Shown here: positions 8,628 through 19,100 of the stretch, piece by piece
Position numbering within the stretch: the stretch's first letter is position 1
How the letters are laid out: every line of letters starts with the position of its first letter
Assembly (NCBI GenBank): GCA_026168455.1
Contig: CM047431.1
Coordinates: forward strand, 3,935,603 to 3,999,602
Origin: Theocolax elegans
Lineage: Eukaryota > Arthropoda > Insecta > Hymenoptera > Cerocephalidae
Length of the DNA stretch: 64,000 nt
Direction of reading: 5' to 3'
Made by a program: the position numbers and the translations under genes
The notes under the pieces: generated by a model
Told to the model about the DNA's origin: nothing
What the model saw: the letters and a program-made list of their open reading frames with translations, nothing else
Database searches by the model: none

Positions 8628-9299
8628 ATGGATTTTGTGATTGATATTCAGTGCTTTAAAGATAACAAGAATTGCGTTTTACCGAAAGAGGTGGCAGTTT
8701 TTGCTTTAAAGCATGATTTTAGTGCACATTGGATCGTATCTCCTACGTGTAGGTTTAAACGTTTAAAGAAGGACATTTTGAAGCAAAATAATTGGCTGAC
8801 GCTGTATCATCATGGTTTAGATTGGCATGATGGTAACGTGACGCAGAAACGTCTAGAAAAGAATTTGAAAGATATTTTTAGCAGAGCCCGCAAAATATAC
8901 GTAAGAGGAAGGGAGAAGTTTGAGTTTATAAGGAAGCTGACTACGCGTGAAACTATTAACTTGGAACTCGATGACTCTTGTCCGCCGTTTAAGCATTTAA
9001 ATTGGAGTGAAAAGTATTGTTTACAGCACGCTGTGAAACCCTCTTATTTGCAGTATAGCTGCGCATTGAACGATGCATTTCGACTAAAGTGCTGGTTAAG
9101 TAAACGAGACAACTTGGAGGGAGAGTGGTCGTTTGACCCGCCTCTCAATCTCTGCGATGAATACGTTCGAGATTGTGGAAATTCTGCGGAGACTAAAGAT
9201 CCATACGATTGGGGTGTACCCCGCGGACGAGATACCCCAGATATGGTCAAGACCAGCTGGTCTTGTTTTCAACACGCAACCACGGAGGAAGCGTGGTGA
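8628..9299 (+). CDS. Conserved insect Polinton/adintovirus protein of unknown function
   Basis: The protein is 223 aa and starts MDFVIDIQCFKDN. Other recognisable blocks are PKEVAVFALKHDFSAHWIVSPT, split in the middle by normal family variation, then NNWLTLYHHGLDWHDGNV and KIYVRGREKFEFI. I recognise this as a very common product of insect Polintons with no assigned role. The pattern of an early Asp in a strand (VIDIQ) followed by later acidic residues could suggest an RNase H-like nuclease fold, but I cannot show that. The last 143 bases overlap the protease gene in another frame; that C-terminal part may be an artefact of an indel rather than real coding sequence. Confidence 0.7.
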   Translation: MDFVIDIQCFKDNKNCVLPKEVAVFALKHDFSAHWIVSPTCRFKRLKKDILKQNNWLTLYHHGLDWHDGNVTQKRLEKNLKDIFSRARKIYVRGREKFEFIRKLTTRETINLELDDSCPPFKHLNWSEKYCLQHAVKPSYLQYSCALNDAFRLKCWLSKRDNLEGEWSFDPPLNLCDEYVRDCGNSAETKDPYDWGVPRGRDTPDMVKTSWSCFQHATTEEAW

Positions 9300-9609
9300 A
9301 CATTGGGTGGCTGTGTACGTGACGAGAGACGGCACGGGGTTTTACTTTGACAGTTTTGGCGTGCCACCACGTATTCCTGCATACATAAATCGTATACACA
9401 AAAATTGCAGAAAATTTAAGTGGAATCGTACGCGCTTACAAAGCACATTTTCGAACGCTTGCGGCTACTATTGTATCATGTTTTTATACTACATGGTGAG
9501 CGGCTTAGGTTTCACGCGTTTCTTGGAAAACTTTTCGTCCAACTTTGTAAAAAATGACGATATTGTAAAAAAATTTCTAGAACGATTACGTTTGTGGAAA
9601 TACCAATGA
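9157..9609 (+). CDS. Adenain-like cysteine protease (Polinton maturation protease)
   Basis: The protein is 150 aa. I chose the ATG at 9157 (MNTFEIVEIL), where family similarity begins; the frame is open a little further upstream. The catalytic His is in GEHWVAVY and an acidic partner in FDSFG. A Gln-containing LQSTF block precedes the nucleophile region SNACGYYCIMFLYY, which carries the catalytic Cys. This fold (adenovirus protease/Ulp1 type) cleaves capsid and core precursors during virion maturation. It overlaps the preceding gene by 143 bases in another frame. A polyadenylation signal follows 60 bases after the stop. Intact. Confidence 0.88.
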   Translation: MNTFEIVEILRRLKIHTIGVYPADEIPQIWSRPAGLVFNTQPRRKRGEHWVAVYVTRDGTGFYFDSFGVPPRIPAYINRIHKNCRKFKWNRTRLQSTFSNACGYYCIMFLYYMVSGLGFTRFLENFSSNFVKNDDIVKKFLERLRLWKYQ

Positions 9610-9668
9610 TGCTTACACTGATGATTTGTGAACGAGGTTTGATTGGTGCCCCACTATCCGAAAAGTAG

Positions 9669-9674
9669 AATAAA
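9669..9674 (+). terminator. Polyadenylation signal AATAAA after the protease gene
   Basis: A canonical AATAAA sits 60 bases after the protease stop and about 90 bases before the next gene. A GATTTTGCG T-rich stretch follows. It likely ends the transcript carrying the unknown gene and the protease. Confidence 0.45.
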
Positions 9675-9699
9675 TTGCGACGATTTTGCGAGAGGTTGG

Positions 9700-9733
9700 A
9701 TCAGTCTCTTTTGAGCTCGCAAGCGAACAGTTG
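9700..9733 (+). promoter_or_regulatory. Candidate Inr (TCAGTC) promoter of the last Polinton gene
   Basis: TCAGTC at 9701-9706 matches the arthropod initiator. AGTTG at 9729-9733 resembles a DPE but sits one base off the ideal +28. It lies 58 bases upstream of the next ATG. Weak evidence. Confidence 0.25.
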
Positions 9734-9760
9734 TAAAGCAAGTGGAGAGAAAAAAACATC

Positions 9761-10525
9761 ATGGCTGCACGCAAGTACCGCTGTCATCAGGTATTACCGA
9801 TGGTCTACGGGTTAAATAATTCATACAACAAAATAATACTTGTCGGACTGGAGAATTTTTCGATCGAGAGTCAGGATTTTCGACCGACGATACGCATCAG
9901 CGGTCAGGATTTTTGCGGACTTGCATTTTCCCCGGAAACTTGGGAAGCCTTCAAAAGTTAATTTGAAAAAATTGATAAATATTTTGACGTTTATGAAAGT
10001 GACGATTTATTGGACCAGCAGATTAGCATCCCTGGGTACATTATTCGATTCACTATTAGCTATTCGGATCGAGCAATCGAGCTGATTGAGGATACGCAGA
10101 GGGAGGAGGAGGAGGAGAGCGAGGAGCCGATAAAAAAGCGATATCGACGTTCCACGGTATTTAAACGAATAACCTTTGAAAATATTAAAAAACTGTGTAA
10201 ATGTATTGATAAGCGGATTGAATATTTAACAAAGGTGGCAAAACGTATGACTGTTGTGCTGGATGAAATTGTGTGTAAAGTCAAATCTACGTTACAAAAT
10301 AAAGAAAATGCTCAATATACGTATTTCATGATGTGCGATGTTGAATATGCGGCGCGTGTGGTGGATAAGAGTATTATTATAAAGAATGTCATCGATAATT
10401 TACAGAAAAATGAATTAATTTTAAGCGAAGAAGATGTATCTATAGTGGTGTATGAATTGATTGCGCTACATTTGTATACGCTTGTAGTACTATTGAATAA
10501 ATCGATTTATTCGGATTGTCAGTAG
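9761..10525 (+). pseudogene. Conserved Polinton gene of unknown role with one in-frame TAA
   Basis: The first part (9761-9961) encodes a 66-residue segment with YGLNNSYNKIILVGLENF and FCGLAFSPETWEAF. The same frame continues directly after the TAA at 9959-9961 and stays open to 10525. That second part contains PGYIIRFTISYSDRAIEL, an acidic run, a KKRYRRS basic patch and long helical sequence to the end. Both halves match one gene that I associate with the end of insect Polintons, so a single nonsense codon splits it; the second half has no ATG of its own at its start. Function unknown. An AATAAA follows at 10574. Confidence 0.65.
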
Positions 10526-10573
10526 AATGTGTGTATCCTGTATAATTCTTGTAATATCGATCGAAGTACCTAG

Positions 10574-10579
10574 AATAAA
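10574..10579 (+). terminator. Polyadenylation signal after the last Polinton gene
   Basis: AATAAA 48 bases after the stop of the broken last gene. It marks the end of the recognisable coding part of the element; the right terminal inverted repeat must lie beyond here but cannot be identified, because its left partner is outside the window. Confidence 0.4.
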
Positions 10580-10979
10580 TAATTGTTACTATAAATAATG
10601 ATTTATAAATTACTTACCTTTCTCACTACCCCCACCTCACCCCACCCCACCTTCTATCCCATTGTCCGTGACAAAATTTTATTTGAAATTATATTTAAAA
10701 ATTTATATAAAGGAAAATATTCAGAGTAATACACACTCACAGAGTTTGGACAAATTTTTGTAAATTTTGCAATATTTATCAGAACTAGTACGTGCGATAC
10801 ACTAATTTTGCAATGGCTGCAGTATGTAATCGTCAGCAAATTTTAGGGTATGGGTGGTGGTGGGAGATAGGTGATTGAAGCGCAAAAGCTTCCTACGGTG
10901 GTCAGTTTATCATCCGCCGCGATTGCGATCAGTCGTGAGTTTCCTGGTTGACGACGTTCACGAAGAGAAGAAAGAAAAA
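10580..10979. other. Non-coding right flank of the Polinton
   Basis: A CCCCACC-rich stretch (about 10625-10660) is followed by AT-rich sequence with no gene. The Polinton's right terminal repeat may be here. No TIR could be verified. Confidence 0.4.
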
Positions 10980-11225
10980 GGGTAAATCAAAATATTTTAA
11001 TTAAGCTCTCTCTCTCTCTCACTCTCGGCGAGTATAGGGAAAAGTATAGGGTAGTAACCTTGAGTTTTAAGAGAGGTGGTACTATGGATAGAAACAACAA
11101 ACCTGACCGTGACTTCGAGTAGTCTGTCATAGATGGGGTTACTCGAGGTCAGTGGGTAGGTGGTGGTGGGGGTTTGTTGTGTCTGTCCATAGTACCTCAG
11201 GTAAATCAAAATATTTTAATTAATT

Positions 11226-11277
<52 letters not shown>

Positions 11278-11416
11278 ATAACCTTGATTTTTAAGAGTGG
11301 TGGTACTATGTACAGACACAACAAACCTGACCTTCACCTCAAGTAGCTGTCATAGACGGGGTTACTCGAGGTCAGTGGGTAGGTGGTGGGGGTTTGTTGT
11401 GTCTGTCCATAGTACC
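10980..11416. repeat. Tandem duplication, each unit carrying a (CT)n run and a 115-118 bp mini-MITE
   Basis: Two direct units of about 220 bp (10980-11199, 11200-11416) share TAAATCAAAATATTTTAATT, a (CT)n run and a TAACCTTGA block. They also share a small palindromic element at 11079-11196 and 11302-11416. The element's ends are inverted repeats of about 26 bp: GGTACTATGGAYAGA inward from the left and its complement at the right. The CT run is much longer in the second unit (about 11229-11276). Confidence 0.8.
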
Positions 11417-11439
11417 ACCATAACTACTAATATTAATAA

Positions 11440-12640
11440 TATTTCTAATTTATTAATATAGAAAAACCCATTGCTACTTTGTTCTGTCAAACGAGAGATA
11501 TTTAAATCGATTTAATTCCCGGGAAAAACGATTTCTTGCCTTACACACCGTCGAATATAGCCTACGCGGCCGGCTAACTCGACGAATCGACGCGCGAGCC
11601 GGCCGCCTAGGCCTCCAGCAGACAATTTTTCGCTTTTTTAAACGTGCTTGATTTTTGTTTGTCATTTTACAAGTTTATTTAAAGTCTATGACTGTGTGGT
11701 TTTGCATAAATAATACCCGTGTATAATTTTTTTTTTTATTAAACACACAATACCAATTTTTTTTGTAATTTTTCGCATTTTAAAACGGATTTAATTATTA
11801 TATTTATTTTTCTTTTTTATGTTTTTATAAATATTTATTAGTGAATAATGAATATTAATAATATTTCTAATTTATTAATATAGAAAAACCCATTGCTACT
11901 TTGTTCAGTCAAACGAGAGATATTTAAATCGATTTAATTCCCGGCAAAAACGATTTCTTAGCCTTACACACCGTCGAATATAGCCTACGAGGCCGGCTAA
12001 CTCGACGACTCGACGCGCGAGCCGGCCGCCTAGGCCTCCAGCAGACAATTTTTCGCTTTTTTAAACGTGCTTGATTTTTGTTTGTCATTTTACAAGTTGT
12101 TTTAAAGTCTATGAATGTGTGGTTTTGCATAAACAATACCCATGTATAATTTTTTTTTTATTAAACACACAATACCAATTTTTTTTGTAATTTTTCGCAT
12201 TTTAAAACGGATTTAATTATTATATTTATTTTCGTTTTTAGTTTTTATAAATATTTATTAGTGAATAATGAATATTAATAATATTTCTAATTTATTAATA
12301 TAGAAAAACCCATTGCTACTTTGTTCAGTCAAACGAGAGATATTTAAATCGATTAATTTCCGGCAAAAACGATTTCTTGCCTTACACACCGTCGAATATA
12401 GCCTACGCGGCCGGCTAACTCGACGACTCGACGCGCGAGCCGGCCGTCTAGGCCTCCAGCAGACAATTTTTCGCTTTTTTAAACGTGCTTGATTTTTGTT
12501 TGTCATTTTACAAGTTGTTTTAAAGTCTATGAATGTGTGGTTTTGCATAAACAATACCCATGTATAATTTTTTTTTTATTAAACACACAATACCAATTTT
12601 TTTTTGTAATTTTTGGCATTTTAAACGGATTTAATCTAAA
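11440..12640. repeat. Three tandem copies of a 420-bp repeat
   Basis: The copies are anchored at 11459, 11881 and 12301 (TAGAAAAACCCATTGCTAC), giving periods of 422 and 420. Each has a GC-rich island in AT-rich sequence, with a palindrome of arms GCGGCCGGCT / AGCCGGCCGC (11567 on; one mismatch in copy 2). Each also has, on the minus strand, an open frame of 60-98 codons rich in Arg (for example VCWRPRRPARAS). Copies differ by scattered substitutions and small indels. Confidence 0.88.
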
Positions 12641-13116
12641 CTCAGTATATAAGTAATTACTAATTAATGTAGGTATTAAATTAGAAAAGTAATTAAATAT
12701 TTGCAACCCTGCTTAAAACCATAATTTAAAATCGGGCAGTACTGCCACTACAAAATTTGAAAACAAAAAATCTCATTTGAGAAAGATCTTTCTTTAAGCC
12801 GCCGCCGAGATAGGGTCTTATCGAAGCAACTGCCGAGATAGGTCTTTGTTCCACTCAGGCTTCGATATATAATATATATATAATATAAATATAATATAAT
12901 ATATAATATATATATAATGTTGTCTATTATAATAGAGAAGGTGATAATAATAAACCAATGAAGTTTCTCTGTAAATAAAGTTTTAATTGAATAACCTTGT
13001 GTGATCTGTAATAATCCGTAATTTAGTTTGTAATTTAACATACAGTTTAATTATCGATATACAAAGACGCCTCTTCTACAATTTTTCACACTACATTAGT
13101 TTTATTAAAAAATAAT
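12641..13116. other. AT-rich spacer with a TA/TATAA run
   Basis: A TA-rich microsatellite spans about 12868-12920. A short duplicated phrase (GCCGCCGAGATAGG / CTGCCGAGATAGG) occurs at about 12800-12842. No gene seen. Confidence 0.5.
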
Positions 13117-13565
13117 TATGAAAAATTGCGACCGACACGGTGGCGGAGATGCATCTCGGCCGATCACAAAAGTTAAGCAGCACTGAGTGCGGTTGGCACT
13201 TGGATGGGTGACACCATTCTTGTGCGGCTTTCGGGATCGGTTAGGTGTTTTTCCACACTTCACAACGTGAGCGGAAGGTGTGGAACATTCGGTTTCGGTG
13301 TTTGGGCCTACGCAAGGTGACCTGAACATCTAAACAAAATGTTTCAATACACCGGCCGTCTCGGGGAAGGTTTTCCTACAAGGTTTTCCCTTCCTCACGG
13401 GCATAACCCCGAGCAAATGAGACGGTGGGGACCGGGTTGGAAAAAATTGGAATGTTTTCACCCCCACACATAGGTGGTAGGGGTGTCCCTGTAAAAACCC
13501 GTTTAATAATGGATATACAGGGTGATGAGCAAAGAGAATAAAAAAAATATATATGAAAAATTGCG
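13117..13565 (+). mobile_element. 5S rRNA-derived SINE with perfect 14-bp target-site duplication
   Basis: The body is 13131-13551 between two identical copies of TATGAAAAATTGCG (13117-13130 and 13552-13565). The head contains an unmistakable 5S rRNA segment at 13152-13225: GGCCGATCACAAAAGTTAAG, then a GGTTGGCACTTGGATGGGTG block, which are the internal pol III promoter (A box and C box) of 5S genes. A body of about 300 bp without similarity to 5S follows, and the 3' end is A-rich (GAATAAAAAAAATATA). This is the anatomy of a SINE3-type element mobilised by a LINE. The 5' part of 5S is missing or diverged. Confidence 0.75.
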
Positions 13566-14611
13566 TATGTAACCCACTACTCGTTGACATCGTGGTAAGT
13601 TTGCGTGCACCCTGAATGTTTTGGACTTACCACCATGTGTATTGGATGCGAAATTATTATGTTATAGATATATTTTACGTAATTACATGGTAAAGTTAAT
13701 ATTTATGTTTATCAAGAACAAAAAATATTTTTATATCAGTATTGTCCGTCACAGCATTTTATTTGTAAGTTGCTATCTAGACAAGCTGCACTGGGGAGCC
13801 ATTTCTTGTGGCTCTCGAGATTCGTGATTCTGCATACGAGCATGCGTATAGCTCATTCTCGGCGAGCCGAGCATGCCGCGAACGTGCGTCAAACGCGCAG
13901 GCCGCGATTGCGCGCCTTTATGTGGCTCAGCTGGTATTTTGCTGCTTGCTGATATCCTCTTCATCTGGACGTCGTAGCTGCTACTTCCTTGAGGCAATAA
14001 TCTTGTCTACAATCTCCGCCCGTCAACTAATGAGTACGACGCGAATTTCAGGGGCTACGTCGACAGCGCTGTTGCACCGCCAATATCGTTACCCGGAGCC
14101 GTCTCGATTCTGCTTCTCTTCAACGTCGAACACGAAGTTCACCACAGCTACCCATGTATAGGTTCAGGTAATTATTTATATCTTAGATTTGCACTAGTAT
14201 ACGTTTACATTAATATATTATTTGTATATCTGCTGTAGATCAAGTTTGTATACACAAACATGACCTCACTTCATTCTTGTCTCTCCTACTATATAGCTAT
14301 AATATTAAGATACAATATTAGTATTAGGATACAGCTGTATGTGTTTCTTTTATTTTTGTCCTCACATACCACTAGCATGTACTAAAATAGATAGTATTAT
14401 TTTTGCAGTGGATTGGCTGCTTGCATGCTGACTCGGATACCGTGTCTCCAGGATAGCTCTCTTCGCCCAGGCTATGGACTGCTGATAGGTGCCTAGTCCT
14501 GAAAATAAGCTGTGTTTTCGTTAAATATTCCAGCTTACGTATATTGCCTGTGACAGTGTTTGTTAGTGCGACTTGGGAATTATTGAATATGAAATAGTAA
14601 AATTTTATACG
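13566..14611. other. Unassigned region with a GC-rich island
   Basis: The part 13770-14166 is CpG-rich compared with its flanks. On the plus strand it holds an open stretch to 14161 that I do not recognise, which has no ATG at its start. A GTAATT donor-like site at 14168 follows TTCAG. It could be a host exon or an old repeat. The rest (14167-14611) is AT-rich with nothing recognised. Confidence 0.3.
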
Positions 14612-14692
14612 CATGATGCCGCTACTAGTACACTGCAGTTTACTGAATTATCTCCGCTTTATCGGTAATTTTTGAGCATGGCACTCCCTTAG
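14612..14692 (-). repeat. End of a dispersed MITE family (TAAGGGGGTGCCAT ends)
   Basis: This segment, read on the minus strand, starts CTAAGGGAGTGCCAT and continues to CTAGTAGCGGCATC. It is about 70 percent identical by eye to 31999-32077 (minus strand) and shares its first 14 bases with the plus-strand sequence at 15131. So at least three ends of one family are in the window. Confidence 0.55.
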
Positions 14693-15130
14693 ATTTGGGA
14701 TTGAAATCCCCAATGAAAGGCAAAAATAATTTTTAGTCTCCGGATTAAGTTTTTCTTAACTGCATTATTGTTATATATAAGTTGCTATTATTAATATTTT
14801 TAATACGTGGCATTCTTTTATTAATATATTTGCATATATCCTTTTTAATTCTAATGGTTTTAATTTTAGTGTATCTTAGTGAGGTGAATGAGTATGGTTG
14901 TTACAGTCAAGTTTAATATGCATAATCTCAGAAATAAGACGCTTGCTGTAATTACATTCACTATTAGCAATTTTTACAACATCCCAATCAAGTTCATATT
15001 TAAAAAGAGCTATATATTGATTCACTACCCATTCTGGATTTTTGCTCTTTCTATGTTCTATAATCCTGGTTTTTAATGATCTTTTATTTCGTCAAAACAC
15101 GATGCAGAGCAATTTTTAAGTCTAAGCTTT

Positions 15131-15430
15131 AAGGGGGTGCCATACTGGATTATTACCGACTGAGTAAGGTAGATGCATTATTGCATTTAACGGACATATT
15201 TTTGTTTTATTTGCAAAACGCAAATACAGAAGCACTAGATAATAACATAAAACGTATTTATACAAAGTTTGAAGTCAATATGTAAAGGACACCCTAAAAA
15301 AAGTTTGCACGGAAAAAATAGTCATTTTTCCGTGCAAACTTTTTTTAGGGTGTCCTTGTTGTATTGACCTGAAACTTTGTAGAAAGACATATTATACCAT
15401 TATCTAGTGCTTCTGTATTTGCGTTTTACA
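15131..15430. repeat. Foldback element with near-perfect central hairpin
   Basis: The arms at about 15214-15319 and 15325-15428 are inverted repeats. The inner part is perfect: AAGGACACCCTAAAAAAAG, then TTTGCACGGAAAAA, then a loop of about 6 bases and the complement. The outer arm shares AAAACGCAAATACAGAAGC. The left border (15131, TAAGGGGGTGCCAT) matches the MITE family end found at 14692 and 32077. Confidence 0.75.
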
Positions 15431-15756
15431 TAATATTAACAAAAAATAAATAGTTTATATTACTGATAAAATTTGCTTAGTACCAATTTCGCCGATAGAG
15501 TGCGCGACGCGCTTTGTCTGTGGTATTATACTTAGAGTGGAAGCAATGGCGCAAATAGTTGTTGCAAGATGGCGCTAAATACCATAACTAATATACCGGG
15601 CATATGTCAATAAACAGAATTATAATAAATATCGTGTTTATGTATTGTAGAAAGACTAATTTGTTTTGCCAGTGCATCCGTTATTGTACATATATGTATC
15701 AAGATTAATGCTTGATACCATCATGTACTGCTACGTGTGCCTTGGCACGTCATTGT

Positions 15757-15757
15757 G

Positions 15758-15796
<39 letters not shown>

Positions 15797-15860
15797 CTCA
15801 CTCTATCTCTCTCTCTCTTACTCAACAAGAGTATAAATGCGCTTGCGCATGCGCACCGTT
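15757..15860 (+). promoter_or_regulatory. Possible promoter: (CT)n plus TATA box
   Basis: A (CT)n tract (15764-15822, interrupted) of the kind bound by GAGA factor is followed by GTATAAATGCG at about 15831, a GCGCTTGCGCATGCGC palindromic stretch and a CGTCACCACTGACG pair. No gene that it would drive is recognised downstream before the satellite begins at 16160. Confidence 0.2.
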
Positions 15861-16159
15861 TGCGTCACCACTGACGAAGTTCACGTGGATCGTGTCCCGT
15901 TACAGGTTTACCAAATTCTCAGTAAAAAGAGACTTGTAAACATTACCTCAAATAACTACTAGCTATCTAACGAGTTTTATTTTTAAAATATATCACACTT
16001 ACATGTTCATTTTATCTTTATTATAAATATGGGAATTTGTTAAATTATTTTACAAATACTAGTAAAGTCGTGAATATAACTACCTAATATACACGTGTAA
16101 ACAATTATAAATTATAATCAGAATTATAAACAGTACCATCAAACGCATGTGCTTATTGG

Positions 16160-19100
16160 CCCGTATTATTTATTTAAAATATTTCCTTTTTACCGTAGAA
16201 AATATAATCGACACCGCGCGGCACGCTCCCGCTAATGAGCGAACACGGGAGCGTGCCTCGTAGTGTTCTAGTTGGGAATTTCGACTAAATCGGCAATTGC
16301 AAACGATCTAAAAATTGTTTAAAATGCTAGAAAGTTAATTTGGAATAGTTAAGACAAGAATATATCTCCTCTCGCTCATTTTAGTGGCTCAACATATTTA
16401 TTTTTTCCCGTAGAAAATATAATCGACACTGCGCGGCACGCTCCCGCGAATGGGCGAACGCGGGAGCGTGCCTCGTAGTCCCCTGGTTGGGAATTTCGAC
16501 TGAATCGGCAATTGCAAAGTTCTAAAAATTATTTAAACATCTAGGAAGCAAATTTTGAATAGGTAAGACAAGAATATATCTCCTTTCACCCATTTTAGTG
16601 ACTCAAAATATTTATTTTTTACCATAGAAATTATACTCGACACTGCGCGGCACGCTCCCGCGAATGAGCAAACGCGGGAGCGTGCCTCGTAGTGTCCTGG
16701 TTGGGAATTTCGACTGAATCGACAATTGTAAACGTTCTAAAAATTGTTTAAACATCTAGGAAGTAAATTTTAAATAGGTAAGACAAGAATATATCTCCTT
16801 TCACCCATTTTAGTGACTCAAAATATTTATTTTTTACCATTGAAATTATACTCGACACTGCGCGGCACGCTCCCGCGAATGAGCAGACGCGGGAGCGTGC
16901 CTCGTAGTGTCCTGGTTGGGAATTTCGACTGAATCGACAATTGTAAACGTTCTAAAAATTGTTTAAACATCTAGGAATTAAATTTTGAATAGGTAAGACA
17001 AGAATATATCTCCTTTCACCCATTTTAGTGACTCAAAATATTTATTTTTTACCATAGAAATTATACTTGACACTGCGCGGCACGCTCCCGCGAATGAGCA
17101 AACGCGGGAGCGTGCCTCGTAGTGTCCTGGTTGGGAATTTCGACCGAATCGACAATTGTAAACGTTCTAAAAATTGTTTAAACATCTAGGAAGTAAAACT
17201 TGATTAGTTAAGACAAGAATATATCTCCTTTTGCCCATTTTAGTGACTTAAAATATTTATTTTTTACCATAAAAAATATACTCGACACTGCGCGGCACGC
17301 TCCCGCGATTGAGCAAACGCGGGAGCGTGCCTCGTAGTGTCCTGGTTGGGAATTTCGACCGAATCGACAATTGCAAACGTTCTAAAAATTGTTTAAACAT
17401 CTAGGAAGTAAAACTTGATTAGTTGAGACAAGAATATATCTCCTTTCACCCATTTTAGTGACTCAAAATATTTATTTTTTACCATAGAAATTATACTTGA
17501 CACTGCGCGGCACGCTCCCGCGAATGAGCAAACGCGGGAGCGTGCCTCGTAGTGTCCTGGTTGGGAATTTCGACCGAATCGACAATTGTAAACGTTCTAA
17601 AAATTGTTTAAACATCTAGGAAGTAAACTTGATTAGTTAAGACAAGAATATATCTCCTTTGCCCATTTTAGTGACTTAAAATATTTATTTTTACCATAGA
17701 AAATATACTCGACACTGCGCGGCACGCTCCCGCGATTGAGCAAACGCGGGAGCGTGCCTCGTAGTGTCCCTGGTTGGGAATTTCGACCGAATCGACAATT
17801 GCAAACGTTCTAAAAATTGTTTAAAACATCTAGGAAGTAAAACTTGATTAGTTAAGACAAGAATATATCTCCTTTGCCCATTTTAGTGACTCAAAATATT
17901 TATTTTTTACCATAGAAAATTATACTCGACACTGCGCGGCACGCTCCCGCGAATGAGCAAACGCGGGAGCGTGCCTCGTAGTGTCCTGTTTGGGAATTTC
18001 GACTGAATCGGACAATTATAAACGTTCTAAAAATAGTTTAAACATCTAGGAAGTAAAACTTGAATAGGTAAGTCAAGAATATATCTCCTTTGCACCCATT
18101 TTAGTGACTCAAAATATTTATTTTTTACCATAGAAATTATACTCGACATTGCGCGGCACGCTCCCGCGAATGAGCGAAACGCGGGAGCGTGCCTCGTAGT
18201 CCCCTGGTTGGGAATTTCGACTGAATCGACATTACAAACGTTCTAAAAATTGTTTAAACATCTAGGAAGTAAAATTTGAATAGGTAAGTACAAGAATATA
18301 TCTCCTTTCACCCATTTTAGTGACTCAAAATATTTATTTTTACCATAGAAATTATACTCGACACTGCGCGGCACGCTCCCGCGAATGAGCGAACGCGGGA
18401 GCGTGCCTCGTAGTCCCCTGGTTGGGAATTTCGACTGAATCGACAATTATAAACGTTCTAAAAATAGTTTAAACATCTAGGAAGTAAAACTTGAATAGTT
18501 AAGTCAAGAATATATCTCCATTTGCCCATTTTAGTGACTTAAAATATTTATTTTTTACCATAGAAAATATACTCGACACTGCGCGGCACGCTCCTGCGAA
18601 TGAGCAAACGCGGGAGCGTGCCTGGTAGTGTCCTGTTTGGGAATTTCGACTGAATCGACAATTGTAAACTTTCTAAAAATTGTTTAAACATCTAGGAAGT
18701 TAATTTTGAATAGTTAAGACAAGAATATATCTCCTTTTGCCCATTTTAGTGACTCAAAATATTTATTTTTTACCATAGAAATTATACTCGACACTGCGCG
18801 GCACGCTCCCGCGAATGAGCGAACGCGGGAGCGTGCCTCGTAGTCCCCTGGTTGGGAATTTCGACTGAATCGACAATTACAAACGTTCTAAAAATTGTTT
18901 AAACATCTAGGAAGTAAATTTTGAATAGGTAAGACAAGAATATATCTCCTTTCACCCATTTTAGTGACTCAAAATATTTATTTTTTACCATAGAAATTAT
19001 ACTCGACACCGCGCGGCACGCTCCCGCTAATGAGCGAACACGGGAGCGTGCCTCGTAGTGTTCTAGTTGGGAATTTCGACTAAATCGGCAATTGCAAACG

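Noticed and set aside
10580..11000. Right terminal inverted repeat of the Polinton
   Set aside because: Its left partner is outside the window, so no pairing can be shown.
13808..14161. 117-codon open stretch in a GC-rich island
   Set aside because: No ATG at the start, no recognisable motif; kept only as an unassigned region.
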